A stretch of DNA of 59,115 nucleotides, taken from Streptomyces sp. Ru62 (GTDB taxonomy: Bacteria; Actinomycetota; Actinomycetes; Streptomycetales; Streptomycetaceae). Where the stretch lies: positions 1 through 59,115 of the forward strand of contig NZ_PQSU01000044.1 in NCBI RefSeq assembly GCF_002920615.1, in the 5' to 3' direction. The translations under genes and the position numbers were made by a program. How positions within the stretch are numbered: position 1 is the stretch's first letter; every line of letters starts with the position of its first letter. Under the pieces are notes generated by a model that was given only the letters and a program-made list of their open reading frames with translations, was not told where the DNA came from and did no database searches. Positions 14,363 to 22,889 of this stretch are shown here, one piece after another.

Positions 14363-15721
14363 CTAGCTGTCCGTCGGGGTCGGGGTCTCGGTGTCGGTCG
14401 GCATGGGAGTCGGCGTCGGGGAGTCGGAGGGGGGCGGGGTCGTCGGGCTCGGCGTCGGGTCCGTGGGCGGTGGGGACTGCGTGGCGGGGGGCTCGGTCGG
14501 CGGTGTGCTCGGCGGGGGCGACGAGGGTGTCGGTGAGGCGTGGGGTGGGGTCGGACGGCTGGGTGCCGTGCCGTATCCGTCGATCGAGACGACCGCGCCC
14601 GCCGGTGCCACCGCCACCTGCGCGTGCCAGTGGCCGGACGGCTCGCGCAGATGGTCGACGTACACCTTGATCGTCAAGGTCCGGCCGGGTCCGAGGGTTC
14701 CCGAGGACTGGCTGAAGTAGAGCCAGCCGGCCGTCGTGGACACCGACCAGCGGACCTCGGACTCGCCGGACGCCGTGAGGGTGATCAGGGTGGTGTCGCC
14801 GTCGTTGGCGGCGCTGACTTCGAGCTGTCCCGCGCCCTTCCCGCCCTTGCCGCTGACGCTGACGACCTCCACCGAGACGTCCGCCTTGCCGTTCTTTCCC
14901 ATGCGGACGCCCGGCTTCACTCTCGCGTTCCCCGCGTTCTCGTAGCCGCCGGACGTGTCGCCGCCGAGCGCCTCGGGACCTTGCGCCTCCCGCGCGGTCG
15001 CCGAGCGGCCGTCGTCCTCCCCTGCCGGCCCGCCCCGATAGGCGGCCCAGAGGGCGAGGACCGGTGCGGCGACCACAGTGGCCACGACCGTCGTCGTGAC
15101 GGCCCGCGCGCGGATGCGGTCGCGGCGGGCCGCGCGGTCCTTGGGGTCCATCGGGAAGCCGCGCCGGTCGAAGCGGGGTCCGGCGGCGCCTCGCGCGCGC
15201 GGGTGGCGTGCCAGGGCCGCGCGCGGCGCTTCCAGCACGGGCAGCTCGGCGGGGGTGACCGTGGCGCCGGGCCAGCGGCCGGGGACCGCGCGCTCGGCGG
15301 TGCGGCGGCAGCGCGGACAGTCGTCGACGTGCCGGACCAGCTCGCGGCGAAGGGCAGCGCTGAGGACCAGCCGGTTGTCGCCGGTGAGGTGGGCCACGCT
15401 CGGGCAGCCGCCCGTCTCGACCACGGCGAGGGCCGCGCGTGTGCGTTCCACTTCGCAGGCGGCGGAGGCGAGCAGTTCCCGCGCGGCGGCGGGCTCCATG
15501 CCGAGGACGGCGGCGACCTCGTGCGTGGCGAGGTGGTGCCGGACGGCGAGTTCCAGGGCCTCGCGCTGCTCGGGCGTGGTACCGGCGGCTTCCGGCCAGG
15601 CCAGCAGCGCGAGCTCGCGTCGCCGCTGCTCTTGGATGTCCGGGGGGAGGCGGCTGACGAGGGGGGCTCTTTGCCGGTGCCCCCGGGAGCCCGGGAACTC
15701 CCGGGGGCTCCAGAGGGCCAC
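14363..15721 (-). CDS. C-terminal part of ECF-sigma-like/zinc-finger/BACON membrane protein (frameshifted)
   Basis: In this frame the protein has a sigma region-4-like helical stretch (PEQREALELAVRHHLATHEV followed by AAVLGMEP). Next come an anti-sigma-type zinc-finger motif RHVDDCPRCRRTAE (HxxxCxxC), one membrane segment TTTVVATVVAAPVLALW and an exterior Ig-like BACON-type domain (VRWSVSTTAGWLYFSQSSG). A Pro/Thr/Ser-rich tail ends the protein. It joins the sigma region-2-like N-terminus only if one C is added to the six-C run at 15661-15666 (coding strand). The upstream limit 15721 is only the first start codon in frame, so translation as a separate protein is doubtful. Confidence 0.7.
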   Translation of the reverse strand: MALWSPREFPGSRGHRQRAPLVSRLPPDIQEQRRRELALLAWPEAAGTTPEQREALELAVRHHLATHEVAAVLGMEPAAARELLASAACEVERTRAALAVVETGGCPSVAHLTGDNRLVLSAALRRELVRHVDDCPRCRRTAERAVPGRWPGATVTPAELPVLEAPRAALARHPRARGAAGPRFDRRGFPMDPKDRAARRDRIRARAVTTTVVATVVAAPVLALWAAYRGGPAGEDDGRSATAREAQGPEALGGDTSGGYENAGNARVKPGVRMGKNGKADVSVEVVSVSGKGGKGAGQLEVSAANDGDTTLITLTASGESEVRWSVSTTAGWLYFSQSSGTLGPGRTLTIKVYVDHLREPSGHWHAQVAVAPAGAVVSIDGYGTAPSRPTPPHASPTPSSPPPSTPPTEPPATQSPPPTDPTPSPTTPPPSDSPTPTPMPTDTETPTPTDS

Positions 15722-16461
15722 TGAGCTCCGGCGGAGGGCTCGGCGGAACCGGTGGCTCCGGAAGACCCGAGTGGACCATCAGTGCCCTGGCCCCAAGAAG
15801 TTCCTTCTGCCCGTGAGGTCCCGACGGCCCCGGCAGTCCCATCGGCCCCCGCAGTCCTTTCAGCCCCCGCCGCCCCAGCGACCCCGTCGCCCCAGGCAGT
15901 TCCGGCTGCCCCGGCGCCGCCCCCGGCCGCGCTCGCGCTCCCGGCGCCATTCCGGCCCCCGGCGCCGCCCCCGCCCCCGGCGCTCCTCTTCCCGGCAGCG
16001 CCGGACCTTCTCCCGGCGCCCCCGTCCGCCCCCTTGCCCGTGCCCCCCGCCCCGCCACGTCCCGCCGCGTGTGTGGCCTGACGTTTCTGCTTGGCCTCGG
16101 CGAGCTTGCGGAGGCAGGCCCAGCGGGCCAGGGCGTACAGCCAGGCCCGCTGGTCGCCGGGGGCCCCGGGGGCGCGGTGGCCGCGCCGTTCGGCCAGGGC
16201 CAGCGCGTCGCCGAGGGCGGCGGTGGCCGTGTCGTGGTCGCACAGGACGGACAGGCAGTAGGTGAACAGGCCGTCCAGGTACGGCTCGAAGCGCGCGGGC
16301 GTGCGCTGGGCGACGGTGCGCGCGGCGGCGCGGTCGCGCGCCTCTTTCTCCTCACGGTTCTCGCGCGCTTCGCGTCGTGCGTCACGGGCCTCACGTGTCC
16401 CGCGATGCGCCCGGTGCGCGCCTGTCGTGCGGGTGGTCGTCTCCGGACTGCTGCTCATCAC
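15661..16461 (-). CDS. N-terminal part of the same ECF-sigma-like protein (frameshifted)
   Basis: Residues of about 55-135 resemble ECF sigma region 2: RFEPYLDGLFTYCLSVLCDH, ALGDALALAERR and RAWLYALARWACLRKLAEAK. A long Gly/Ala/Ser-rich linker follows up to the C-run. In this frame translation then leaves the conserved register and would run to a stop at 14917. TACGGT ends 7 nt before GTG 16461, so the mRNA is probably leaderless. The whole gene would span 14363-16461. The break may be a sequencing error, a true null mutation or slippage. Confidence 0.65.
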
Positions 16462-16679
16462 CCGTGCGACCGTAGGCGGCTGCGGAGTGCCCCTTCTGGA
16501 ACCTTGAGCACTTTTAATCCGTACGGGTGAAACGATCCCTCATAAGGGGACAGGAACCTTTGATTCCGCGGCTGGATCCCGGTGGGCGCCGGCCGATAAC
16601 GGTTCACCCACACGTGCTCCCCGCTCCTCAGCACCCGACTGCCGGTCCCGTTGTCAGTGCTCCGGGCTACGGTTTCCGC

Positions 16680-18089
16680 ATGGCTGCCCGTACCAAGACG
16701 ACCAAGGACCGCCCGTCCTACCGCTGCACCGAGTGCGGCTGGCAGACGGCCAAGTGGCTCGGCCGCTGCCCGGAGTGCCAGGCCTGGGGCACGGTCGAGG
16801 AGTACGGCGCGCCCGCGGTCCGGACCACCGCACCGGGCCGGGTGACCACCTCCGCGCTGCCCATCGGCCAGGTCGACGGCCGGCAGGCCACCGCCCGCTC
16901 GACCGGCGTGCCGGAGCTGGACCGGGTCCTCGGCGGCGGTCTCGTGCCGGGCGCGGTCGTCCTGCTCGCGGGCGAGCCCGGCGTCGGCAAGTCCACCCTG
17001 CTGCTGGACGTGGCCGCCAAGGCGGCCGGCGCCGAGCACCCCACCCTCTATGTGACCGGCGAGGAGTCGGCGAGCCAGGTGCGGCTGCGCGCCGACCGCA
17101 TCGGCGCGCTCCACGACCACCTCTACCTGGCCGCCGAGACCGACCTGTCCGCGGTCCTCGGCCACCTGGACGAGGTCAAGCCGTCCCTGCTGATCCTCGA
17201 CTCGGTGCAGACGGTGGCCTCCCCGGAGATCGAGGGCGCCCCCGGCGGCATGGCCCAGGTCCGCGAGGTGGCGGGGGCGCTGATCCGGGCGTCCAAGGAA
17301 CGGGGCATGTCCACGCTGCTCGTGGGCCACGTCACGAAGGACGGCGCCATCGCCGGGCCCCGCCTGCTGGAGCACCTGGTGGACGTCGTCCTGCACTTCG
17401 AGGGCGACCGGCACGCGCGCCTGCGTCTGGTGCGGGGCGTGAAGAACCGCTACGGCGCGACGGACGAGGTCGGCTGCTTCGAGCTGCACGACGAGGGCAT
17501 CACGGGCCTCGCCGACCCCAGCGGCCTGTTCCTGACCCGCCGGGCCGAGCCGGTCCCGGGCACCTGCCTGACCGTCACCCTGGAGGGCCGCCGTCCGCTG
17601 GTGGCCGAGGTGCAGGCGCTGACCGTCGACTCCCAGATCCCCTCCCCGCGCCGTACGACGTCCGGCCTGGAGACCTCCCGGGTGTCGATGATGCTGGCCG
17701 TCCTGGAGCAGCGGGGCCGGATCAGCGCGCTGGGCAAGCGGGACATCTACTCGGCGACGGTCGGCGGCGTGAAGCTGTCGGAGCCGGCCGCCGACCTCGC
17801 CATCGCGCTCGCCCTCGCCTCGGCCGCCAGCGACACCCCGCTGCCGAAGAACCTGGTGGCGATCGGCGAGGTCGGGCTCGCGGGCGAGGTCAGACGGGTC
17901 ACGGGCGTGCAGCGCAGGCTCGCCGAGGCGCACCGGCTGGGCTTCACGCACGCGCTCGTACCGGCCGATCCGGGGAAGGTGCCGCCCGGCATGAAGGTCC
18001 TGGAAGTCGCCGACATGGGCGACGCGCTCCGGGTCCTGCCGCGCTCCCGTCGCCGAGAGGCCCCACGGGAGGCGGAGGAGCGCCGGTAG
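16680..18089 (+). CDS. radA: DNA repair protein RadA
   Basis: A RecA-like helicase that promotes branch migration in recombinational repair. The 469-aa protein has an N-terminal zinc finger CTECG...CPEC (about residues 18-35), Walker A GEPGVGKST, the RadA-specific KNRYGATDEVG motif and a C-terminal Lon-protease-like domain (AIALALASAASDTPL, AIGEVGLAGEVR). ATG 16680 is chosen because TACGGT ends 6 nt upstream (leaderless pattern) and the zinc finger follows shortly. disA starts 80 bp downstream, a frequent radA-disA linkage. Confidence 0.97.
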   Translation: MAARTKTTKDRPSYRCTECGWQTAKWLGRCPECQAWGTVEEYGAPAVRTTAPGRVTTSALPIGQVDGRQATARSTGVPELDRVLGGGLVPGAVVLLAGEPGVGKSTLLLDVAAKAAGAEHPTLYVTGEESASQVRLRADRIGALHDHLYLAAETDLSAVLGHLDEVKPSLLILDSVQTVASPEIEGAPGGMAQVREVAGALIRASKERGMSTLLVGHVTKDGAIAGPRLLEHLVDVVLHFEGDRHARLRLVRGVKNRYGATDEVGCFELHDEGITGLADPSGLFLTRRAEPVPGTCLTVTLEGRRPLVAEVQALTVDSQIPSPRRTTSGLETSRVSMMLAVLEQRGRISALGKRDIYSATVGGVKLSEPAADLAIALALASAASDTPLPKNLVAIGEVGLAGEVRRVTGVQRRLAEAHRLGFTHALVPADPGKVPPGMKVLEVADMGDALRVLPRSRRREAPREAEERR

Positions 18090-18169
18090 ACTTTGCCCAG
18101 GTCTCGCCCGTCCGTACGAACCGAGTGCGGGTGCGGGAGCGCGTCAGAACCTGCGACCGGAGGAGTGCA

Positions 18170-19294
18170 GTGGCAGCCAACGACCGGGCAGCAGCTCCCG
18201 GCAAGTCCGGTGGGAGTGCCGGTTCCGATGGTCTGATGCGCGCCTCGCTGAGCGCCGTGGCACCCGGTACGGCCTTGCGTGACGGCCTGGAGCGCGTCCT
18301 GCGCGGCAACACCGGCGGGCTCATCGTCCTCGGCTCGGACAAAACGGTCGAGGCGATGTGCACGGGCGGTTTCGTGCTGGACGTCGAGTTCACCGCGACC
18401 CGGCTGCGGGAGCTGTGCAAGCTGGACGGCGGCATCGTGCTGTCGTCGGACCTGTCCAAGATCCTCCGGGCGGGCGTGCAGTTCGTGCCGGACGCGACGA
18501 TCCCGACGGAGGAGACGGGCACGCGGCACCGCACGGCGGACCGCGTGAGCAAGCAGGTCGGCTTCCCGGTGGTCTCGGTCTCCCAGTCGATGCGGCTGAT
18601 CGCTCTGTACGTGGACGGTCAGCGGCGCGTTCTGGAGGACTCGGCGGCGATCCTGTCCCGCGCGAACCAGGCGCTGGCGACGCTGGAGCGGTACAAGCTC
18701 CGGCTGGACGAGGTCGCGGGCACGCTGTCGGCGCTGGAGATCGAGGACCTGGTCACGGTCCGGGACGTGTCGGCGGTCGCGCAGCGGCTGGAGATGGTCC
18801 GCCGTATCGCCACCGAAATCGCCGAGTACGTGGTCGAGCTGGGCACGGACGGCCGTCTTCTCGCCCTCCAGCTGGAGGAGTTGATCGCCGGGGTCGAGCC
18901 CGACCGCTCGCTGGTCGTCCGCGACTACGTGCCCGAGCCGACGGCGAAGCGGTCCCGCACGGTCGACGAGGCGCTGGCCGAGCTGGACGCGCTGACCCAC
19001 GCGGAGCTGCTCGAACTCGGCACGGTGGCGCGGGCGCTGGGCTACACGGGATCTCCCGAGACGCTCGACTCGGCGGTGTCCCCGCGGGGGTTCCGGCTGC
19101 TGGCCAAGGTGCCGCGGCTGCCGGGCGCCATCATCGACCGGCTCGTGGAGCATTTCGGGGGCCTGCAGAAGCTGCTCGCCGCGAGCGTCGACGACCTGCA
19201 GACGGTGGACGGGGTCGGCGAGGCCCGCGCGCGGAGCGTGCGGGAGGGGCTGTCGCGCCTGGCGGAGTCGTCGATCCTGGAGCGCTACGTCTGA
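18170..19294 (+). CDS. disA: DNA integrity scanning diadenylate cyclase DisA
   Basis: It makes the second messenger c-di-AMP from two ATP and scans DNA for branched structures. The 374-aa protein has the DAC domain (about residues 20-150) with Asp86 in LDGGIVLS and the RHRTA motif near residue 119, a central helical spine, and a C-terminal helix-hairpin-helix DNA-binding domain (ASVDDLQTVDGVGEARAR). The usual DGA motif reads DGG here. GTG 18170 follows a GGAGG ribosome binding site. In Streptomyces c-di-AMP from DisA controls osmotic balance and differentiation. Confidence 0.97.
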   Translation: MAANDRAAAPGKSGGSAGSDGLMRASLSAVAPGTALRDGLERVLRGNTGGLIVLGSDKTVEAMCTGGFVLDVEFTATRLRELCKLDGGIVLSSDLSKILRAGVQFVPDATIPTEETGTRHRTADRVSKQVGFPVVSVSQSMRLIALYVDGQRRVLEDSAAILSRANQALATLERYKLRLDEVAGTLSALEIEDLVTVRDVSAVAQRLEMVRRIATEIAEYVVELGTDGRLLALQLEELIAGVEPDRSLVVRDYVPEPTAKRSRTVDEALAELDALTHAELLELGTVARALGYTGSPETLDSAVSPRGFRLLAKVPRLPGAIIDRLVEHFGGLQKLLAASVDDLQTVDGVGEARARSVREGLSRLAESSILERYV

Positions 19295-19361
19295 TTCCGG
19301 GGCCGGGCGCCTATGAACTCGGTGCCGGATGCCGTATGACTGCGGGTCCGTGGGGGGCGTT

Positions 19362-19430
19362 CGCGCAGGGTCCCCGCGCCCCTCAAGCAAGCTGCGCATC
19401 GCCCGCCCAAGGGGCGCGGGGAACTGCGCG
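19362..19430. terminator. Inverted pair of the interspersed motif; likely bidirectional terminator
   Basis: CGCGCAGGGTCCCCGCGCCC (from 19362) and GGGGCGCGGGGAACTGCGCG (19411-19430) form an almost perfect 20-bp inverted repeat around a loop of about 26 nt. It lies between convergent disA and the 19481-20314 gene. The core is the same 17-nt motif found at 12414. There is no U-tract, which is common in Streptomyces terminators. Confidence 0.6.
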
Positions 19431-19480
19431 GTCAGCCACACCGGGCGGCACTCGACGACGCACCCGCGCCGCCCCCGTCC

Positions 19481-20314
19481 TCAGTCGGCCGACAGCACGA
19501 ACGACGCCTGGGCCTTGCCGAAGCCCGGGGTCTTGGCCTCCAGCAGGTACGTGCCCGGCTTCGCGGCACCCCCGGAGGGGGTCGCGCAGTGGGCCGCGCT
19601 CGGCTTGCGGTCCCACTTCACGGTGTAGGTGATGCTCTGGCCGGCGGGCACCCGGAACACCAGGCTGCCCGCGCCCCCGGGGCAGTCGGCCGACGACCAG
19701 AAGGTGTCGTCGCCGTCCGCCGGTGTGACCGTCAACACCGCGTTCCTGGGACCGAGATCGACCTTGCAGTCGGCCGACGAGCTGTTCTTCGCGGTGAGTT
19801 CGAACGTCGGCGTCTGGTCCGGCGAGTAGGAGTTGTGCACGCTGCGCAGGCTCAACGCCACGGCTCCGGCCGTGCAGTTGGGCAGCGTGGAGGACGCCGG
19901 GAGCGTGTCGCCCGTACCGACGCCGCCGCCACCGGACGCCGTACCCGAGCCGGCACCCGCTCCCGAGGAGCCGTCGGCCGAACCGCCGTCCCCACCGTCC
20001 CCGCCGTCCCCGCCAGAGGCGGAACCGGAGCCGGAACCCGAACCGGAGCCGCTGGAGTCCCCGCCGCCCGACTCGTCGCGGCCGCCGGGGTGTTGGCTGA
20101 TGGCGGAACCGGACGGGCTCGGCCCGGGCGTGATGGTGTGCGTGGGATTCTTGCCGTTGGACCCGTCGGCGTTCTTCTTGCCGCCTCCGCCGCCGGCGGT
20201 GACGATCCATGTGATCACCAGCGCCAACAGGGCGAGCATGGACAGCAGTACGGCCCTCCGACGCCAGTAGATGGAGGAGGGAAGCGGCCCGACCGGATTG
20301 CGCAGAGATCCCAC
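19481..20314 (-). CDS. Membrane-anchored extracellular protein of unknown function
   Basis: A 277-aa protein with one N-terminal membrane segment (VLLSMLALLALVITWIVTAG), a Ser/Gly/Asp-rich stalk of about 90 residues, then a beta-rich exterior domain. That domain has paired cysteines (LPNCTAGAVALSL, ADCKVDLG, ADCPGG and AHCATPSGG). The C-terminal half resembles DUF4232-like or CARDB-like Ig folds, but I cannot assign it firmly. GTG 20314 lies 7 nt after TACAGT, so the mRNA is probably leaderless. It is divergent from mutY. Confidence 0.78.
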   Translation of the reverse strand: MGSLRNPVGPLPSSIYWRRRAVLLSMLALLALVITWIVTAGGGGGKKNADGSNGKNPTHTITPGPSPSGSAISQHPGGRDESGGGDSSGSGSGSGSGSASGGDGGDGGDGGSADGSSGAGAGSGTASGGGGVGTGDTLPASSTLPNCTAGAVALSLRSVHNSYSPDQTPTFELTAKNSSSADCKVDLGPRNAVLTVTPADGDDTFWSSADCPGGAGSLVFRVPAGQSITYTVKWDRKPSAAHCATPSGGAAKPGTYLLEAKTPGFGKAQASFVLSAD

Positions 20315-20495
20315 GGCGCAAACTGTACGAGAGATCGCCGCGCTCGCTCGCGCCACCCGCCGCGCCGGCGCCAACTTTTCCGGATCATCATCCCGGCAAC
20401 TGCCGCAGGCGCCGCGGTTCTTCGCATTCCGCCACGCTCGGTGACCGCGCCGTCACCCATCGGGCCCGCCAACCCGTGGCAGGATCGGAAGGGCC

Positions 20496-21371
20496 ATGAC
20501 TGAGATGCTGCACGCCCCCGTGATCGCCTGGTTCGAGACCCACGCCCGCGACCTCCCCTGGCGCCGCCCGGAGGCGGGCCCCTGGGGCGTGATGGTCAGC
20601 GAGTTCATGCTCCAGCAGACCCCGGTGAACCGGGTGCTGCCCGTCTACGAGGAGTGGCTGGCCCGCTGGCCGCGTCCCGCCGACCTGGCGAAGGAGGCGC
20701 CCGGTGAGGCGGTGCGCGCCTGGGGCCGGCTCGGCTATCCGCGCCGGGCCCTGCGCCTGCACGGCGCCGCGGTCGCCATAACGGAGCGGCACGGCGGTGA
20801 CGTACCGACGGACCACGCGAAACTGCTCGCGCTGCCCGGCATCGGCGAGTACACGGCCGCCGCGGTGGCCTCGTTCGCGTACGGGCAGCGGCACGCGGTG
20901 CTGGACACCAATGTGCGCCGGGTGCTCGCGCGGGCGGTGACCGGGGTGCAGTACCCGCCGAACGCGACCACGGCCGCCGAGCGGCGCCTGGCACGGGAGC
21001 TGCTGCCGCAGGACGAGCGGACCGCCGCGCGGTGGGCCGCCGCCTCCATGGAGCTGGGCGCGCTGGTGTGCACGGCGAAGAACGAGGGCTGCCCCCGGTG
21101 CCCGATCGCCGCGCAGTGCGCCTGGCGGCTCGCGGGCAAGCCGGAGCACGCGGGTCCGCCGCGTCGCGGGCAGACGTACGCCGGTACAGACCGGCAGGTG
21201 CGCGGCAAGCTGCTGGCCGTGCTGCGGGAGGCGCACGCGCCGGTGCCGCAGGCGGTGCTGGACCGGGTGTGGCACGAGCCGGTGCAGCGGGCGCGCGCGC
21301 TCGACGGGCTGGTCGCGGACGGTCTGGTGGAGCCGCTTCCGGGTGGCCTTTATCGGCTGCCGCTCGGCTGA
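20496..21371 (+). CDS. mutY: A/G-specific adenine DNA glycosylase
   Basis: It removes adenine mispaired with 8-oxoguanine. The 291-aa protein has the catalytic Glu36 in SEFMLQQTP, the helix-hairpin-helix LPGIGEYTAAAV with catalytic Asp137 in VLDTNVRRV, and the Fe-S loop C-X6-C-X2-C-X5-C (CTAKNEGCPRCPIAAQC). The C-terminus is short and lacks a full NUDIX-like 8-oxoG recognition domain, ending in a winged-helix-like LDGLVADGLVEPLPGGLYRL. Short actinobacterial MutY proteins of this type are usual. Confidence 0.94.
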   Translation: MTEMLHAPVIAWFETHARDLPWRRPEAGPWGVMVSEFMLQQTPVNRVLPVYEEWLARWPRPADLAKEAPGEAVRAWGRLGYPRRALRLHGAAVAITERHGGDVPTDHAKLLALPGIGEYTAAAVASFAYGQRHAVLDTNVRRVLARAVTGVQYPPNATTAAERRLARELLPQDERTAARWAAASMELGALVCTAKNEGCPRCPIAAQCAWRLAGKPEHAGPPRRGQTYAGTDRQVRGKLLAVLREAHAPVPQAVLDRVWHEPVQRARALDGLVADGLVEPLPGGLYRLPLG

Positions 21372-21645
21372 CGCACAGCCAAGTCACAACGGCCCGGTAT
21401 CCGTTACGGAGATCCCAGGCGGACAAATCGCCCCACAGCGCCACAAATACCCCGTCATCTCTACCCCGTTCCTCCGTCCGTTACACAACCGACGGATAGC
21501 CGATTGCCAGCCGCAGGCTGGTCCGCACAGCCTCGTGACAACCACTCCGTAGCTTCTTCTCCGTGCCCGGGAGACCACCGGGCGCGGGGAGAGCGGGACT
21601 TCGGGCGAGGGCCGGAAGCACAACGGGGAACGGAGGCGGTTGATC
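21372..21645 (+). promoter_or_regulatory. sigE upstream region
   Basis: About 270 bp without a gene. It must hold the sigE promoter, which in S. coelicolor depends on the response regulator CseB. Direct repeats of CCGTTAC occur (about 21406 and 21477), and a small perfect hairpin CCAGCC-GCA-GGCTGG lies at 21507-21521. TGACAACC followed by TAGCTT is at about 21536-21557 but with poor spacing. I cannot fix the CseB site or the -10 box from sequence alone. Confidence 0.5.
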
Positions 21646-22185
21646 ATGGCGCAGGGCGAGGTGCTCGAATTCGAGGAGTACGTCCGCAGCCGGCAGGACG
21701 CGCTGCTGCGCAGCGCCCGTCGGCTGGTACCGGACCCGGTCGACGCCCAGGACCTGCTGCAGACGGCGCTGGTGCGGACGTACGGCCGGTGGGAGGGCAT
21801 CGCCGACAAGCGGCTCGCCGACGCCTATCTGCGGCGGGTCATGATCAACACGCGGACGGAGTGGTGGCGGGCGCGCAAGCTGGAGGAGGTGCCGACCGAG
21901 CAGCTTCCGGACGCCTCCGTCGAGGACTCCACCGAGCAGCACGCCGACCGGGCTCTGCTGATGGACGTGATGAAGGTGCTCGCACCGAAGCAGCGCAGTG
22001 TCGTGGTGCTGCGACACTGGGAGCAGATGTCCACTGAGGAGACGGCCGCTGCCCTCGGCATGTCGGCCGGTACGGTCAAGAGCACGCTGCACCGGGCGCT
22101 CGCCCGGCTCCGTGAGGAGCTGGAGGCCCGCGATCTGGACGCACGCGCTCTGGAGCGTGAGGAGCGGGAGCGTTGCGCGGCCTGA
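21646..22185 (+). CDS. sigE: RNA polymerase sigma factor SigE (ECF, cell-envelope stress)
   Basis: A 179-aa ECF sigma factor. Region 2 (FEEYVRSRQDALLRSARRLV followed by DPVDAQDLLQTALVRTY, about residues 8-45) binds core and the -10 element. Region 4 (LAPKQRSVVVLRHWEQMSTE followed by ETAAALGMSAGTVKSTLHRA, about 110-150) binds the -35. ATG 21646 has GGAGG 9 nt upstream; an in-frame TTG at 21640 is less likely. It heads the sigE-cseA-cseB-cseC operon, in which CseBC activates sigE transcription in response to cell-wall damage. Unlike most ECF factors it has no anti-sigma gene. Confidence 0.96.
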   Translation: MAQGEVLEFEEYVRSRQDALLRSARRLVPDPVDAQDLLQTALVRTYGRWEGIADKRLADAYLRRVMINTRTEWWRARKLEEVPTEQLPDASVEDSTEQHADRALLMDVMKVLAPKQRSVVVLRHWEQMSTEETAAALGMSAGTVKSTLHRALARLREELEARDLDARALEREERERCAA

Positions 22186-22826
22186 CCGGGGCCGGGCCCG
22201 ACCGGGTCCGAGGCAGTACACAGGCGGTGATCGCGGTGGGGACCGTGCTCGCCGCCCCCGCCCTTTTGCTCGCCGCGTGCGGCAGCGGGGGCACGGGCGC
22301 GCGGGACGAGGGCCCGGCACACGCCTCGGCGGTGGCCGGGGCCGTCGCCTCCCCCTCCCCGGGCCCTTCCGAGAACTACCGGCGGGTGGACCCCGTCGCG
22401 CTGGTCAAGAGCGATCCCGAGGTGTCGTCAGCGGTCAAGCGGGAGCTGAAACCGTGCAACGGCGATGAGTACCCGGTCGACGTCTCCTACGGCAATCTGA
22501 CCGGGGCCCCGGTGGACGATGTCGTCATCAACGTGCTGACCTGCGCCGACGCGGTCGGCATCGGCTCGTACGTGTACCGGGACGACGACGGCTCCTTCAG
22601 GAACGTCTTCAAGAGCGAGGAGTCCCCGGTCTACGCGGAGATCGACCAGGGTGTCCTGTCGGTGACCAGGCAGTACTACGAGAAGGGCGACCCGATCTCC
22701 AGCCCGTCCGGTGAGATCGTGACCCCGTACACCTGGAAGGCGGGACGGTTCGCCCAGGGCAAGCCCACGCGCAACGAGTACAGCAAGTCCGCCGGCGGGG
22801 GCCCGGCGCCCGCACCGGACAGCTGA
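22173..22826 (+). CDS. cseA: Lipoprotein CseA, negative modulator of SigE signalling
   Basis: A 217-aa secreted lipoprotein: signal peptide with hydrophobic core AVIAVGTVLAAPALLL and lipobox LAAC with Cys36 as the lipidated residue. The mature part is Ser/Pro-rich at first, then globular with two cysteines (KPCNGDEYP and LTCADAVG). In S. coelicolor loss of CseA raises sigE promoter activity, so it acts outside the membrane, probably on the CseC sensor. The start is TTG 22173, overlapping the end of sigE by 13 nt after a GGGAG ribosome binding site, so translation is probably coupled. Confidence 0.93.
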   Translation: MRGLTGAGPDRVRGSTQAVIAVGTVLAAPALLLAACGSGGTGARDEGPAHASAVAGAVASPSPGPSENYRRVDPVALVKSDPEVSSAVKRELKPCNGDEYPVDVSYGNLTGAPVDDVVINVLTCADAVGIGSYVYRDDDGSFRNVFKSEESPVYAEIDQGVLSVTRQYYEKGDPISSPSGEIVTPYTWKAGRFAQGKPTRNEYSKSAGGGPAPAPDS

Positions 22827-22889
22827 CACCGCCCCACGCCCCGCACACCTGACCGCCACACCTACCCCACGAGGACTGAGAGCACCGGG

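Noticed and set aside
13773..16394. 873-aa open frame on the minus strand across the Cys-rich gene and sigma/BACON gene
   Set aside because: It reads the third frame, is Pro/Arg-rich throughout and runs through antisense of a real gene; it does not join the two conserved halves.
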